From Companilactobacillus crustorum JCM 15951 (GTDB lineage Bacteria; Bacillota; Bacilli; Lactobacillales; Lactobacillaceae): 64,000 nucleotides of DNA. The notes under the pieces are model-generated. The model did no database searches. It was not told the DNA's origin and was given only the letters and a program-made list of their open reading frames with translations. This document shows positions 17,175 through 24,354 of the stretch, piece by piece. Every line of letters begins with the position of its first letter. The first letter of the stretch is position 1. The stretch covers positions 1-64,000 of the forward strand of contig NZ_AZDB01000001.1 of the NCBI RefSeq assembly GCF_001434585.1, read 5' to 3'. A program made the translations under genes and the position numbers.

Positions 17175-18562
17175 TGTCTCAACAGGAAAAAATCCCTTTA
17201 AAAGTACTACTGGCAGTCATTGCTACCGGATTGATGTCATTTTGCGGCGTTATCGTTGAAACATCAATGAATATTTCCTTCCCAACTTTAATGAAGGAAT
17301 TCAACGTTACAACTTCAACCGTTCAATGGATGACTACAATTTATTTGTTAATTGTTGCCATTATTGTTCCGTTGTCATCTTTCTTCAAACGAAATTTTAA
17401 AACCAAAAGCTTATTTATCTGTGCCAATTTATTTTTTATTTTAGGTATTCTAATCGATGCCATTGCTCCAGCCTTTCCAATTTTATTACTTGGACGAGTA
17501 ATCCAAGGCCTCGGAACTGGAATTGCTTTGCCATTGATGTTCAATATTATCTTGGAAAATGTTCCTGATAGTAAAATTGGTCTCATGATGGGAATTGGAA
17601 CTTTAATTACCGCAGTCGCTCCAGCCATTGGACCTACTTTTGGCGGTCTAATTGTTAGTTCTATGGGCTGGCGCTATATTTTTGTAATTCTTCTGCCTAT
17701 TTTAATTATTTCATTCTTCCTAGGTACTAAAAATATTCAACAAAAAAGTCAAATTCAAAAATCTAAATTTGACCTCCTAAGTTTAATTTATTTAATTTTT
17801 ACATTTAGTGGTCTCATTTTTGGTTTCAGTAATATGAGCCAGTTTAATCTAGTAACTGCTTTGGCATTTATCGTCGGAATTATTGGTCTAATTGGTTTTA
17901 TTCTTCGTTCTAACAAAATCGACAGTCCTATCATTAACCTAAAAGTTCTGAAAAATCATACTTTTAGCAGTCACGTATTGAGCTTTTTCCTTTTTCAAAT
18001 TCTCTCATTAGGTTTTGCCTTTATTTTGCCTAACTATATTCAATTAGTTAATGGAGATTCAGCCACCATTGCCGGTTTAGCAGTCTTTCCTGCTGGAGTT
18101 ATTGGTGCCATTTTAGCTCCCTTGGGTGGTAAAATTCTTGACGAAATGGGCGCTCGCAAACCAATTCTCTTTGGCGTAACTTGTGCCGATTTATCGTTAA
18201 TTATTTTTACTATCTTTAGTTTGAAATTAAGCAATACTTTGATTATTTTTGTCTATATTCTCTATATGTTTGGAATGGGAATGTCCTTTGGAAATATTAT
18301 GACCAATGGTTTGAAATACTTGCCTAACCAAAATCAAGCTGACGGCAATGCTCTTTTCAATACTTTGCAACAATTTGCAGGTGCAACAGGGACTTCGATC
18401 GTTTCCGCTATCATTGCCCAAAGTCAAACCAATTCACACCTTAGCACTAAGGTCTCTACAGCAATTGGTAGTCAACATGCCTTCATTGTTTTAACAATTT
18501 TAGGCCTTATTAATTTGCTTATTTTATTCAAAGCAATTCCTAAGGAAAATCATTCTAAATAG
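17174..18562 (+). CDS. MFS drug:H+ antiporter of the DHA2 (EmrB/QacA) type (462 aa)
   Basis: About fourteen hydrophobic segments, with the DHA2 signatures: TVQWMTTIYLLIVAIIVP in helix 2 (as in EmrB, LxWxxTxYxL), LLLGRVIQGLGTGIALPLMFNII in helix 4 and GPTFGGLIVSSMGWRYIFVI in helix 5 (motif C, gpxxGG). The 462-residue length is usual. It is coupled to the MarR regulator by a one-base overlap and converges with the esterase gene, overlapping it by 13 bases. It should export drugs or toxic organic compounds using the proton gradient; the substrate cannot be told from sequence. Confidence 0.88.
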   Translation: MSQQEKIPLKVLLAVIATGLMSFCGVIVETSMNISFPTLMKEFNVTTSTVQWMTTIYLLIVAIIVPLSSFFKRNFKTKSLFICANLFFILGILIDAIAPAFPILLLGRVIQGLGTGIALPLMFNIILENVPDSKIGLMMGIGTLITAVAPAIGPTFGGLIVSSMGWRYIFVILLPILIISFFLGTKNIQQKSQIQKSKFDLLSLIYLIFTFSGLIFGFSNMSQFNLVTALAFIVGIIGLIGFILRSNKIDSPIINLKVLKNHTFSSHVLSFFLFQILSLGFAFILPNYIQLVNGDSATIAGLAVFPAGVIGAILAPLGGKILDEMGARKPILFGVTCADLSLIIFTIFSLKLSNTLIIFVYILYMFGMGMSFGNIMTNGLKYLPNQNQADGNALFNTLQQFAGATGTSIVSAIIAQSQTNSHLSTKVSTAIGSQHAFIVLTILGLINLLILFKAIPKENHSK

Positions 18563-19302
18563 TATTCAAAAAAATTAGCAATTTTATCCATTAGTCTGGT
18601 TTCAACTAAATGACCTGCTTTATACCCGGTTATAAAGGCCACTTGTTGGGCATAGTCCTCCCCATGAACTCGATCAAAAAATCCTTTCGACATTGTATAT
18701 GGAATTCGACAATCATTAGTTCCATGCCAAAATAACAGTGGCCGACCAGCGATCTTTTCAGGCTGCAAGCTTAAATCATAATTAGCAATCCAACTAGTCA
18801 ATCGTTCTAAATCATCCGGTATATAAATATTTCGTTGCAAGGCATTAGTTCTAACAAGTCGGGCGTAACCACTCAAATCGGGTGTACCCATAATAATTGT
18901 GGCAGCTGTTATTTCTGGATGGGCAGTCAACAAAGCTCCAGTTGTCATGCCTCCCATTGAATAGCCGCCTACTCCAATCTTTTGGTCTTTAATCAATTTT
19001 TGAACATTATAATAATCTCTAATTAAAGCAAATTCTGCTAGATTTCCCTGAATACTATCCCAAAAGGTAAATGAAGGGATAGAAGAAATATCCGTCAATC
19101 TTTGGCCATGATTCATAGCATCGGGCAAGATTACACGGATATTTTTTTGTGCTAATTTACGTGCTTGAGTTAAAACTAACTCTTTACTAGAACGCCAACC
19201 GTGATAAAAGATAACCAACGGTAACGGTTTGTGAATTCCATTATTGGAAACCACTTCCAAAATAGGAACATCTTGTATTAAATGTTGATAAATTTTCACC
19301 AT
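18550..19302 (-). CDS. Alpha/beta hydrolase, esterase/dienelactone-hydrolase type (250 aa)
   Basis: The start ATG follows GAGGTGG. The oxyanion region is YHGWRSSKE, the nucleophile elbow is GGYSMGGMTTGAL (catalytic Ser), the acid is the Asp of HGTNDCRIPY and the base is the His of GYKAGHLVET, giving a complete triad in the expected order. The compact 250-residue size resembles the YtmA/YitV-type hydrolases with a prolyl-oligopeptidase core. No signal peptide is present, so it is cytoplasmic. The substrate is unknown. The end overlaps the convergent MFS gene. Confidence 0.8.
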   Translation of the reverse strand: MVKIYQHLIQDVPILEVVSNNGIHKPLPLVIFYHGWRSSKELVLTQARKLAQKNIRVILPDAMNHGQRLTDISSIPSFTFWDSIQGNLAEFALIRDYYNVQKLIKDQKIGVGGYSMGGMTTGALLTAHPEITAATIIMGTPDLSGYARLVRTNALQRNIYIPDDLERLTSWIANYDLSLQPEKIAGRPLLFWHGTNDCRIPYTMSKGFFDRVHGEDYAQQVAFITGYKAGHLVETRLMDKIANFFEYYLE

Positions 19303-19338
19303 ATTTCCACCTCATGCCAATAATATCATCACTTCCAC

Positions 19339-19374
19339 AAAAAAAAGCAGGAATTAAAAATATTCCTACTTTAT
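19339..19374 (-). terminator. Terminator of the 91-aa protein gene
   Basis: AGGAAT and ATTCCT form the stem core, and the A run at 19339-19346 becomes a U tract on the minus strand just after the stop codon. Confidence 0.75.
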
Positions 19375-19375
19375 A

Positions 19376-19651
19376 TTAAATATATGGAAGATTACGATTT
19401 TTGATTTTAAAAAGCAATTCTTCAACATCACGATTGTAGCGATGTCCTGTATTCATATCAAATTCGACTAACTCTTTTCGAAATTTAATCAATTCAGACT
19501 CTAAATTCTCATTATATTCTAGTAATTTTAAATGCTTAAAAACTAAATTAATTAGCGACCTTTCAGAACCCAAATTGAAAGACCCAACCGATTCTTCGAC
19601 TGAGCGAATAAAGTTATCTCGCTCGACATCTGAAACTTTAACCTGTTTCAA
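19376..19651 (-). CDS. Hypothetical protein (91 aa)
   Basis: I cannot assign a family. The start is TTG at 19651 with an AGGGTGG ribosome-binding site; no ATG is suitably placed. The protein is soluble, charged and probably all-helical: heptad-like Leu spacing appears in LINLVFKHLKLLEYNENLESELIKFRKELVEFD, suggesting a short coiled coil and dimerisation. There are no membrane segments or cysteines. It has its own terminator and so is monocistronic. Confidence 0.55.
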   Translation of the reverse strand: MKQVKVSDVERDNFIRSVEESVGSFNLGSERSLINLVFKHLKLLEYNENLESELIKFRKELVEFDMNTGHRYNRDVEELLFKIKNRNLPYI

Positions 19652-19962
19652 AATGTTACCACCCTTCTATTTTTCTAACATCTACCCAATATGCATTTTT
19701 TTCTCATTTGTTACTGCTTATTATGTACCCTGGAGCTACAATTGTGGTTCCAGCTTTATATAAAATATTTATAGTTTTTTGAATTTGTAGTATACAAATA
19801 GCTATAAGTTTATTCTTAAATTATGACACGATAAATATTGCCTGTCATGCTTCTTCACAAAGTCAACAAAATAATATATTTATTAATCATCAAGTTTTTA
19901 ATATCTTGCTATTTTAATCAAAATATTTTTTATTAATTATAGAAATGTTTTTGAATAGGCTT

Positions 19963-20130
19963 TATAATTAATTTGGTTATATAAGCGAGATGTATTAACC
20001 TAACAATATTTTCATTGTTATCCTTTTTAAAGTAGTACTCCTTCTCAACTGCTTAGGAATCAGAGTTAGTGGTAGGCTTTGATTTTAATTTCTCGCAAAA
20101 TAAAGGCTAGTGGTAGGCCTTTATTTTTTT
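19963..20130 (+). ncRNA. Candidate small RNA 3 with anti-SD loop and tandem terminators
   Basis: A perfect TATAAT (19963-19968) has a weak -35 (TAGAAA, 17 bases upstream). From about 19975 come: hairpin TAACAAT/ATTGTTA (20001-20020); hairpin AGTAGT/ACTGCT (20031-20036 / 20048-20053) with loop ACTCCTTCTCA, complementary to ribosome-binding sites; then two terminator-like hairpins (20058-20086 and 20099-20130) with nearly identical loops TTAGTGGTAGG and CTAGTGGTAGG. No reading frame fits. The rest of the 597-base gap between genes shows nothing I can name. Confidence 0.5.
20099..20130 (+). terminator. Distal terminator of candidate sRNA 3
   Basis: AATAAAGG (20099-20106) pairs with CCTTTATT (20118-20125), followed by a run of seven T. 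Confidence 0.8.
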
Positions 20131-20248
20131 GTCACATTATGTCCTTAAATAGAAAAATATTCTTTAATCATGGAAAGAAACATAAACTTATGCTACACTA
20201 TTGAACTTGTTAAGCATTCATTATCAATAAGTTTATATCGGGGGACAT

Positions 20249-20869
20249 ATGTTCAATAAATTCAATCAACAAGCAAAGAAGCCGATCACAATCATTGCAT
20301 TTGTTGCTTCTTTTATTTATTTTGGCTTTTTTAGATTTTGGATGATTCCATCCGGGGACGACTATTTTTGGTGGGGCAACCAGGGAACTTACTTGCTTTA
20401 CCACGGTTTCTACGGGCCGCAAGCCACTTATGGCGGCAGCAGCAATGGCCGTTATTTTGGAAATCTTCTGGAAATCATCACCATGCATCGACTTACCTTA
20501 GCGGTTTTAGCTTACGCTATTGGCTGGACATTATTAATCTGGTGTATTTGGAAACTATCAGGTAAAACTATTGCCTCATTGCTGCTTTCCCTTTTATTTG
20601 TTTTTACACTTCAAGGCGGATTCATTAACAATGTTTTAGCTTGGAATGCAGGTTTCGTAAATTATGTACCACCAATGATTTTAGTATTACTTTACCTAAT
20701 TGTTCTAGAATGGGACATCCCTAGTAAAGTTAAACTTTTTATTCCAATCTTAACTTTATTATTAGCCTTTTCTGCCGGTCTGTTTGATGAAAATATGACA
20801 ATTGCCTCAGTTATTTTGGCAATACTAGTCATTCTTTATTATCGTAAAAAACTAAAGCACTTCATATAA
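20249..20869 (+). CDS. DUF6056-like multispanning membrane protein, N-terminal part (frameshift)
   Basis: The first part encodes a membrane protein opening with a TM helix, then an external loop rich in conserved aromatic residues (IPSGDDYFWWG...SSNGRYFGNLL). This GDDY...NGRY pattern is typical of DUF6056/GT-C-like glycosyltransferase membrane proteins, in which the acidic pair lies in the first loop. The frame stops at 20869, shortly after a run of six A (about 20844-20849). The -1 frame is open through the stop and continues as the second half. The start has a GGGGGA ribosome-binding site. The role is probably cell-surface glycan transfer; this is inference. Confidence 0.65.
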   Translation: MFNKFNQQAKKPITIIAFVASFIYFGFFRFWMIPSGDDYFWWGNQGTYLLYHGFYGPQATYGGSSNGRYFGNLLEIITMHRLTLAVLAYAIGWTLLIWCIWKLSGKTIASLLLSLLFVFTLQGGFINNVLAWNAGFVNYVPPMILVLLYLIVLEWDIPSKVKLFIPILTLLLAFSAGLFDENMTIASVILAILVILYYRKKLKHFI

Positions 20870-20904
20870 CATACTTAATTGGTGCAATTCTATCAGCTGT
20901 CATC

Positions 20905-21702
20905 ATGTTCATCCATCGTGGATATCATGAAGCTAGCATTTATCGGGTAACCACCTTTAATCCCAATAAAATTTGGCAAGATTACGGTACTGTAACTCAC
21001 TTTTGGCTAGTAACTTTTAATATTGCACTAATCGTTGCTATCCTCTTAGCTATTTTTAGCTTAACTGTAAAATCAAATTTACCAGTCATCAGAAAATGGT
21101 TAACCGCTATCGTTGCCGCAATTTTTTTAGTCTATTACATTTTCATCAATATCTATTTAAAAACCATTCCATTAAATGACGGCTATAGCTACAACGCTTT
21201 GGATCCTAAACTGTGGAATCGTGAAGGAATAATTAGTGTAATTTTTATATTATTTATTGCTTACGCTATCTTTACCTTCTTTAAAACTGATCCTAAGATG
21301 TGGCTCTATGTCCTTTTGATCGGTGCTATCGCAGGACAATTATTATTCGTGGAATCACCAGTTAATCCTCGAGGTTATTTCTTAACTTATATCTTCATGT
21401 ATTTAATAGCTATGAAGTTTGTCCTTAAAGCCCTAGATGCAATTAAAGTTAATCAGTACGTTATTAATCTTGCACTGTTACTTGCCCTAATCTTTATGGG
21501 CGGAAACTATCAAATTAAAGTTCATACCAATTATGTTGCCAATTTAGAACGAGTAAATCATCCTCAATTTTATAAACGTGGCGTTCTCTTTAGCAAACAT
21601 ATTCCCTATCGAGAATTTGTTTGGACCAATGATCTAACCAATCAGCAGAGTCCTACCTACTGGAACCTTTATTTAACAAAACACCATCTTATAAAAAACT
21701 AA
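20905..21702 (+). CDS. DUF6056-like membrane protein, C-terminal part (in the -1 frame)
   Basis: No ribosome-binding site precedes the apparent ATG at 20905. The frame is open back to the A run at about 20850 and encodes a continuous TM helix there (HITYLIGAILSAVIMFIHRG), so this is the second half of the gene that starts at 20249. It has about six further hydrophobic segments, including FVESPVNPRGYFLTYIFMYLIAMKFV. Joined, the two halves give about 480 residues, normal for the family. Either one A was lost in the homopolymer (mutation or sequencing error) or slippage on A6 restores the frame. A terminator follows at 21715. Confidence 0.65.
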   Translation: MFIHRGYHEASIYRVTTFNPNKIWQDYGTVTHFWLVTFNIALIVAILLAIFSLTVKSNLPVIRKWLTAIVAAIFLVYYIFINIYLKTIPLNDGYSYNALDPKLWNREGIISVIFILFIAYAIFTFFKTDPKMWLYVLLIGAIAGQLLFVESPVNPRGYFLTYIFMYLIAMKFVLKALDAIKVNQYVINLALLLALIFMGGNYQIKVHTNYVANLERVNHPQFYKRGVLFSKHIPYREFVWTNDLTNQQSPTYWNLYLTKHHLIKN

Positions 21703-21714
21703 AGTTACTCCCTT

Positions 21715-21746
21715 GTTCAATCGTATTTTACGGTTGAACTTTTTTA
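21715..21746 (+). terminator. Terminator after the DUF6056-like gene
   Basis: GTTCAATCG (21715-21723) pairs with CGGTTGAAC (21731-21739), followed by seven T. Confidence 0.85.
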
Positions 21747-21956
21747 GTAGCCAAAATTAAAAACTATATCTTGATAAGAAAAGGGGCAAAACGAATCAAA
21801 GGGAGTTGGTTCATTTCGTACTATGCAGTTATCCTACCATTCACAATAATATATTCTTTTAGATGTCTATACATATCATATACATTAAAAGTTATTTACC
21901 AAAAATGATTTTTTCATTAATAATGTTTAAACATATTTTTAGAGAAAATTATATAT

Positions 21957-22007
21957 AAAAATACAGAATAATTAAAATAAATTAGCTTATTCAATCATTC
22001 TGTATTT
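21957..22007 (-). terminator. Terminator after the 96-aa protein gene
   Basis: AATACAGAATAATT and AATCATTCTGTATT pair around a long AT loop just beyond the stop codon at 22010. The surrounding 21747-21956 stretch is AT-rich and holds nothing I recognise. Confidence 0.55.
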
Positions 22008-22009
22008 AT

Positions 22010-22300
22010 TTATTCTTTATTTTCATTATTATTATATTCAGGGTCGTCCAGATCTTCAGCAATGTCGACGCCGTACAAATTATTGACTGCAGCATCCTTA
22101 TCAGCTGGGTGAACAACAACGATGGCGATAGCACCCTTGCTGCTAACATATCCTACGAAAGTCGTTACCTCTTCAACATAGTATGGCAATCCATCGGAAT
22201 GGATAATATATTGCCCTGCGACTGGCATGCTTTCGATGTAAACTTTGTTCATTCGGATATAATCGTCGCCGTCATGAAGCATAATTAATATTTTGTACAT
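22010..22300 (-). CDS. Hypothetical protein (96 aa)
   Basis: The frame begins at 22309, but ATG at 22300 follows AAGGGTG and is the likelier start. I do not recognise the family. The protein is small, soluble and acidic, with alternating hydrophobic beta-like stretches (NKVYIESMPVAGQYIIHSDGLPYYVEEVTTFVGYVS, GAIAIVVVHPAD) and a very acidic tail (EDLDDPEYNNNENKE). The pattern suggests a small beta-barrel or SH3-like fold, but that is only an impression. Monocistronic, with its own terminator. Confidence 0.55.
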   Translation of the reverse strand: MYKILIMLHDGDDYIRMNKVYIESMPVAGQYIIHSDGLPYYVEEVTTFVGYVSSKGAIAIVVVHPADKDAAVNNLYGVDIAEDLDDPEYNNNENKE

Positions 22301-22434
22301 GAAATACACCCTTTTCTTATTCTACCTATTGTTCTATCGTAATAGTATTGGAAAATAATTACCACTTTAAAAATCATGGTTCTTAGAAAAGTTCGGTTAC
22401 AACTAAAATTAACTAAGTAGTTTAAGAATGCCGT

Positions 22435-22585
22435 CGTCCGTGAAAGCTCTGTGGACGCTGGAACGTGGTGGGCACAGATTTAAGCCGATTGAAGTTCATA
22501 ATCGTCTTAAATACTGGCCTTGTTCTAAGTGGTTGCACCACCAAGAACAATTTCACCACTGAGCATCCACAGAGTTTTCACTACC
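22435..22585 (+). repeat. Structured repeat copy E2-A
   Basis: Outer stem GAAAGCTCTGTGGA (22442-22455) / TCCACAGAGTTTTC (22566-22579), with one G-U pair. The core is CTGGAACGTGGTGGGCAC. Arms are GATTTAAG/CTTAAAT and TTGTTCT/AGAACAA, the latter capped by GTGGTTGCACCAC. Stem and arm sequences differ from E1-A while pairing is conserved. Confidence 0.7.
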
Positions 22586-22698
22586 AACTAGTTTTTATTT
22601 TCTAACATTGCTAAGTAAAATTGTAGTATCTGGAATTCTTATAATTCTATATTAATTAAAATTTTATTATCCAGACTCAAAGATATTTAATACACTAG

Positions 22699-22856
22699 TC
22701 CGGAGCAACAAAGAAAATGGGCTCGGTAGTGAGGTTCTACTTAGCTTGCATAGCAAGGTTAGGAGAAGGCCGAGCTTGAAGACTGTTGGCAACGCCAAGA
22801 GGCTCCAAGTCGTGCCCACTACGTTCCAGCCCAGTTTTCTTTGTTGCGGAGGACGG
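22699..22856 (-). repeat. Structured repeat copy E2-B (inverted)
   Basis: Outer stem GCAACAAAGAAAATGGGCT (22705-22723) with AGCCCAGTTTTCTTTGTTGC (22828-22847), one bulge. An arm is capped by CTTGCATAGCAAG. On the minus strand the core reads CTGGAACGTAGTGGGCAC, followed by GACTTGGAGC. Confidence 0.7.
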
Positions 22857-22914
22857 CAAATTTACACTGTAACCGAACTTGAGTAAGAACCCAAATCACT
22901 ATGAGGAAAAAAAC

Positions 22915-23724
22915 ATGCAAAATAAGCGCTCTATTTTTGCTGATCGAATCGTTGTCAAAATTGGTACCAGTACTTTGATTCGCCAAAACAGCAAAATCAA
23001 TTTAACTGTTATTAAGGAACTAGCTCATGTTTTAAGTAAACTAAAACAAGCCGGAAAAGATGTTGTTCTTGTTTCATCGGGTGCCATTGGCGTCGGCATG
23101 GGCGTTTTAAATATCGAGAAACGTCCAATCAAAATTTCCAAACAACAGGCCGTTGCTGCCGTAGGTCAAGCTGAATTAATGCAAATATATAATGAAGCTT
23201 TTCATGAATACGGTATGTCAGTTGCCCAAATGTTGATCACACGTGATATAATCGATTATCCGGAAAGTCACACTAATGTGATGAATAGCTTTCAAGAACT
23301 ACTATCAATGGATAACACTATCCCGATAGTCAATGAAAACGATACTGTTACTGTTTCTGAATTGGATCATCATACAAAGTTCGGCGACAATGATCAATTA
23401 TCAGCTATTGTGACAAATTTAGTCGATGCTGATCTTTTAATCATGCTATCTGATATTGATGGTTTCTATTCTGCTAACCCACTTAAAGTTCCTGATGCTC
23501 ATTTGGTTCCTCAAATTGGTACAATTAGTCCCAATATCATCGCTGCTGCAGGTGGTCATGGAACTAAATATGGTACTGGCGGCATGACAACCAAGTTAAA
23601 AGCAGCTGAATTAATTTTGAAACATAATCAACAGATGGTCCTAACCAATGGTAAGAATCCCGATATTATTTTTAATATTTTATCTGGCGAACCTATCGGA
23701 ACTTTATTTTCAAAAGCACAATAA
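22915..23724 (+). CDS. proB: Glutamate 5-kinase (269 aa)
   Basis: First step of proline synthesis: L-glutamate + ATP gives gamma-glutamyl phosphate. The amino acid kinase fold is clear: RIVVKIGTSTLI at the N-terminus, VLVSSGAIGVGMG, PIVNENDTV, FGDNDQLSAIVTNLVDADLLIMLSDIDGFY and GTGGMTTKLKAAE near the end. There is no C-terminal PUA domain, so it is the short form. A frame opens at 22879 with TTG, but that lies inside the right inverted repeat of E2; ATG at 22915 follows GAGG. A MarR gene follows and then proA. Any promoter must lie in or before the element. Confidence 0.93.
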   Translation: MQNKRSIFADRIVVKIGTSTLIRQNSKINLTVIKELAHVLSKLKQAGKDVVLVSSGAIGVGMGVLNIEKRPIKISKQQAVAAVGQAELMQIYNEAFHEYGMSVAQMLITRDIIDYPESHTNVMNSFQELLSMDNTIPIVNENDTVTVSELDHHTKFGDNDQLSAIVTNLVDADLLIMLSDIDGFYSANPLKVPDAHLVPQIGTISPNIIAAAGGHGTKYGTGGMTTKLKAAELILKHNQQMVLTNGKNPDIIFNILSGEPIGTLFSKAQ

Positions 23725-23748
23725 TACTCAACTATTAGGAGGATAATA

Positions 23749-24171
23749 ATGAAATCAGAATTTCCAATTGAAAAAGCCATTATTAACCTTATAACAAGTT
23801 ATAAAAATTTAATTTCCAAAAAGATGCGACCACTTGGACTCTATCCTGGCCAAGATATGATTCTTTTAGAGTTACTTAAGCAGGATGGCATTTCTCAGAA
23901 TAAGCTAGTCGTTGAGCTCTGCGTTGATCATTCTACAATTGCTAAATCAATCAATCGGATGGTCAAAAGCGATTTAGTCAAAACTGTTAAATCCACCAAG
24001 GACAAACGAGTGACTTTGGTCAGTTTAACTACTAAAGGTCGCAAAATGGCACAGCAGGTCGAAGCTATTTGGTTAGAATCAGAACAAAATGCTACCTCGG
24101 GTCTTAGCTCGGAGGAACAACAGTTATTTATTGAATTGATTAATCAGATAACTAAAAATTTAAACAAATAG
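23749..24171 (+). CDS. MarR-family regulator inside the proline operon (140 aa)
   Basis: A winged helix-turn-helix regulator: the recognition region is DGISQNKLVVELCVDHSTIAKSINRMVKSDLVKTV and the wing is STKDKRVTLVSLTTKGRKMAQQ. It starts 24 bases after proB with an AGGAGG site, so the two are co-transcribed. Its placement between proB and proA is unusual. Two near-identical palindromes just after its stop (24178-24193, 24216-24231) are the obvious candidate operators, so it may regulate proA. The ligand is unknown. Confidence 0.85.
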   Translation: MKSEFPIEKAIINLITSYKNLISKKMRPLGLYPGQDMILLELLKQDGISQNKLVVELCVDHSTIAKSINRMVKSDLVKTVKSTKDKRVTLVSLTTKGRKMAQQVEAIWLESEQNATSGLSSEEQQLFIELINQITKNLNK

Positions 24172-24177
24172 CATTTT

Positions 24178-24231
24178 ATGTTGACGGCAACATAAATAAA
24201 TGGTAAATTAGCACTACGTTGACGGCAACAT
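24178..24231. promoter_or_regulatory. Two palindromic operator candidates before proA
   Basis: ATGTTG-ACGG-CAACAT (24178-24193) and ACGTTG-ACGG-CAACAT (24216-24231) are 16-base inverted repeats spaced 38 bases start to start. They lie between marR and proA and have the size and symmetry of MarR operators. Confidence 0.5.
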
Positions 24232-24272
24232 ATTAAATCAGCGCTTCAAAAAATTAAATTTACTTAGACATT

Positions 24273-24303
24273 AATAGTGGATGCAGCCGTCCACTATTTT
24301 TTT
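24273..24303 (+). terminator. Terminator before proA
   Basis: AATAGTGGA (24273-24281) pairs with TCCACTATT (24290-24298) and is followed by seven or more T. It separates proB-marR from proA, whose -10 box TATACT lies at 24313-24318 with no clear -35, so the hairpin could also act as an attenuator. Confidence 0.75.
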
Positions 24304-24354
24304 GTACAATGCTATACTTAGAGATAATTAGAAAGCGTTTTAGGAGTGATAAAA

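Larger units (their letters stand above)
22378..22891. mobile_element. MITE-like element E2 with terminal inverted repeats, upstream of proB
   Basis: The ends are inverted repeats of about 24 bases: left GGTTCTTA..AAGTTCGGTTACA, right the complement of GGTTCTTACTCAAGTTCGGT. Flanking 8-mers AAAATCAT (22370-22377) and CAAATCAC (22892-22899) agree at six of eight positions, in register, as a decayed target duplication would. GG-TCTT ends and 8-bp duplications are usual for ISL3-family elements. Inside are two inverted structured repeats (22435-22585, 22699-22856) and no reading frame. It ends 23 bases before the proB start codon. Confidence 0.65.

Noticed and set aside
19664-20248. tRNA or rRNA gene in the long gap
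   Set aside because: No cloverleaf, GTTCRANNC arm or rRNA-like sequence was found; the gap is explained by the candidate sRNA.
22879-22914. N-terminal extension of ProB from a TTG at 22879
   Set aside because: It lies within the E2 inverted repeat and the family starts at the ATG at 22915 with a proper GAGG site.
22355-22914. T-box or other proline-responsive leader before proB
   Set aside because: No T-box core (GGTGG.ACCGCG type) or specifier arrangement is visible; the region is filled by the mobile element.
24178-24231. CRISPR-like pair of repeats
   Set aside because: Only two copies, each a short palindrome, with no further spacer-repeat units; operators explain them better.
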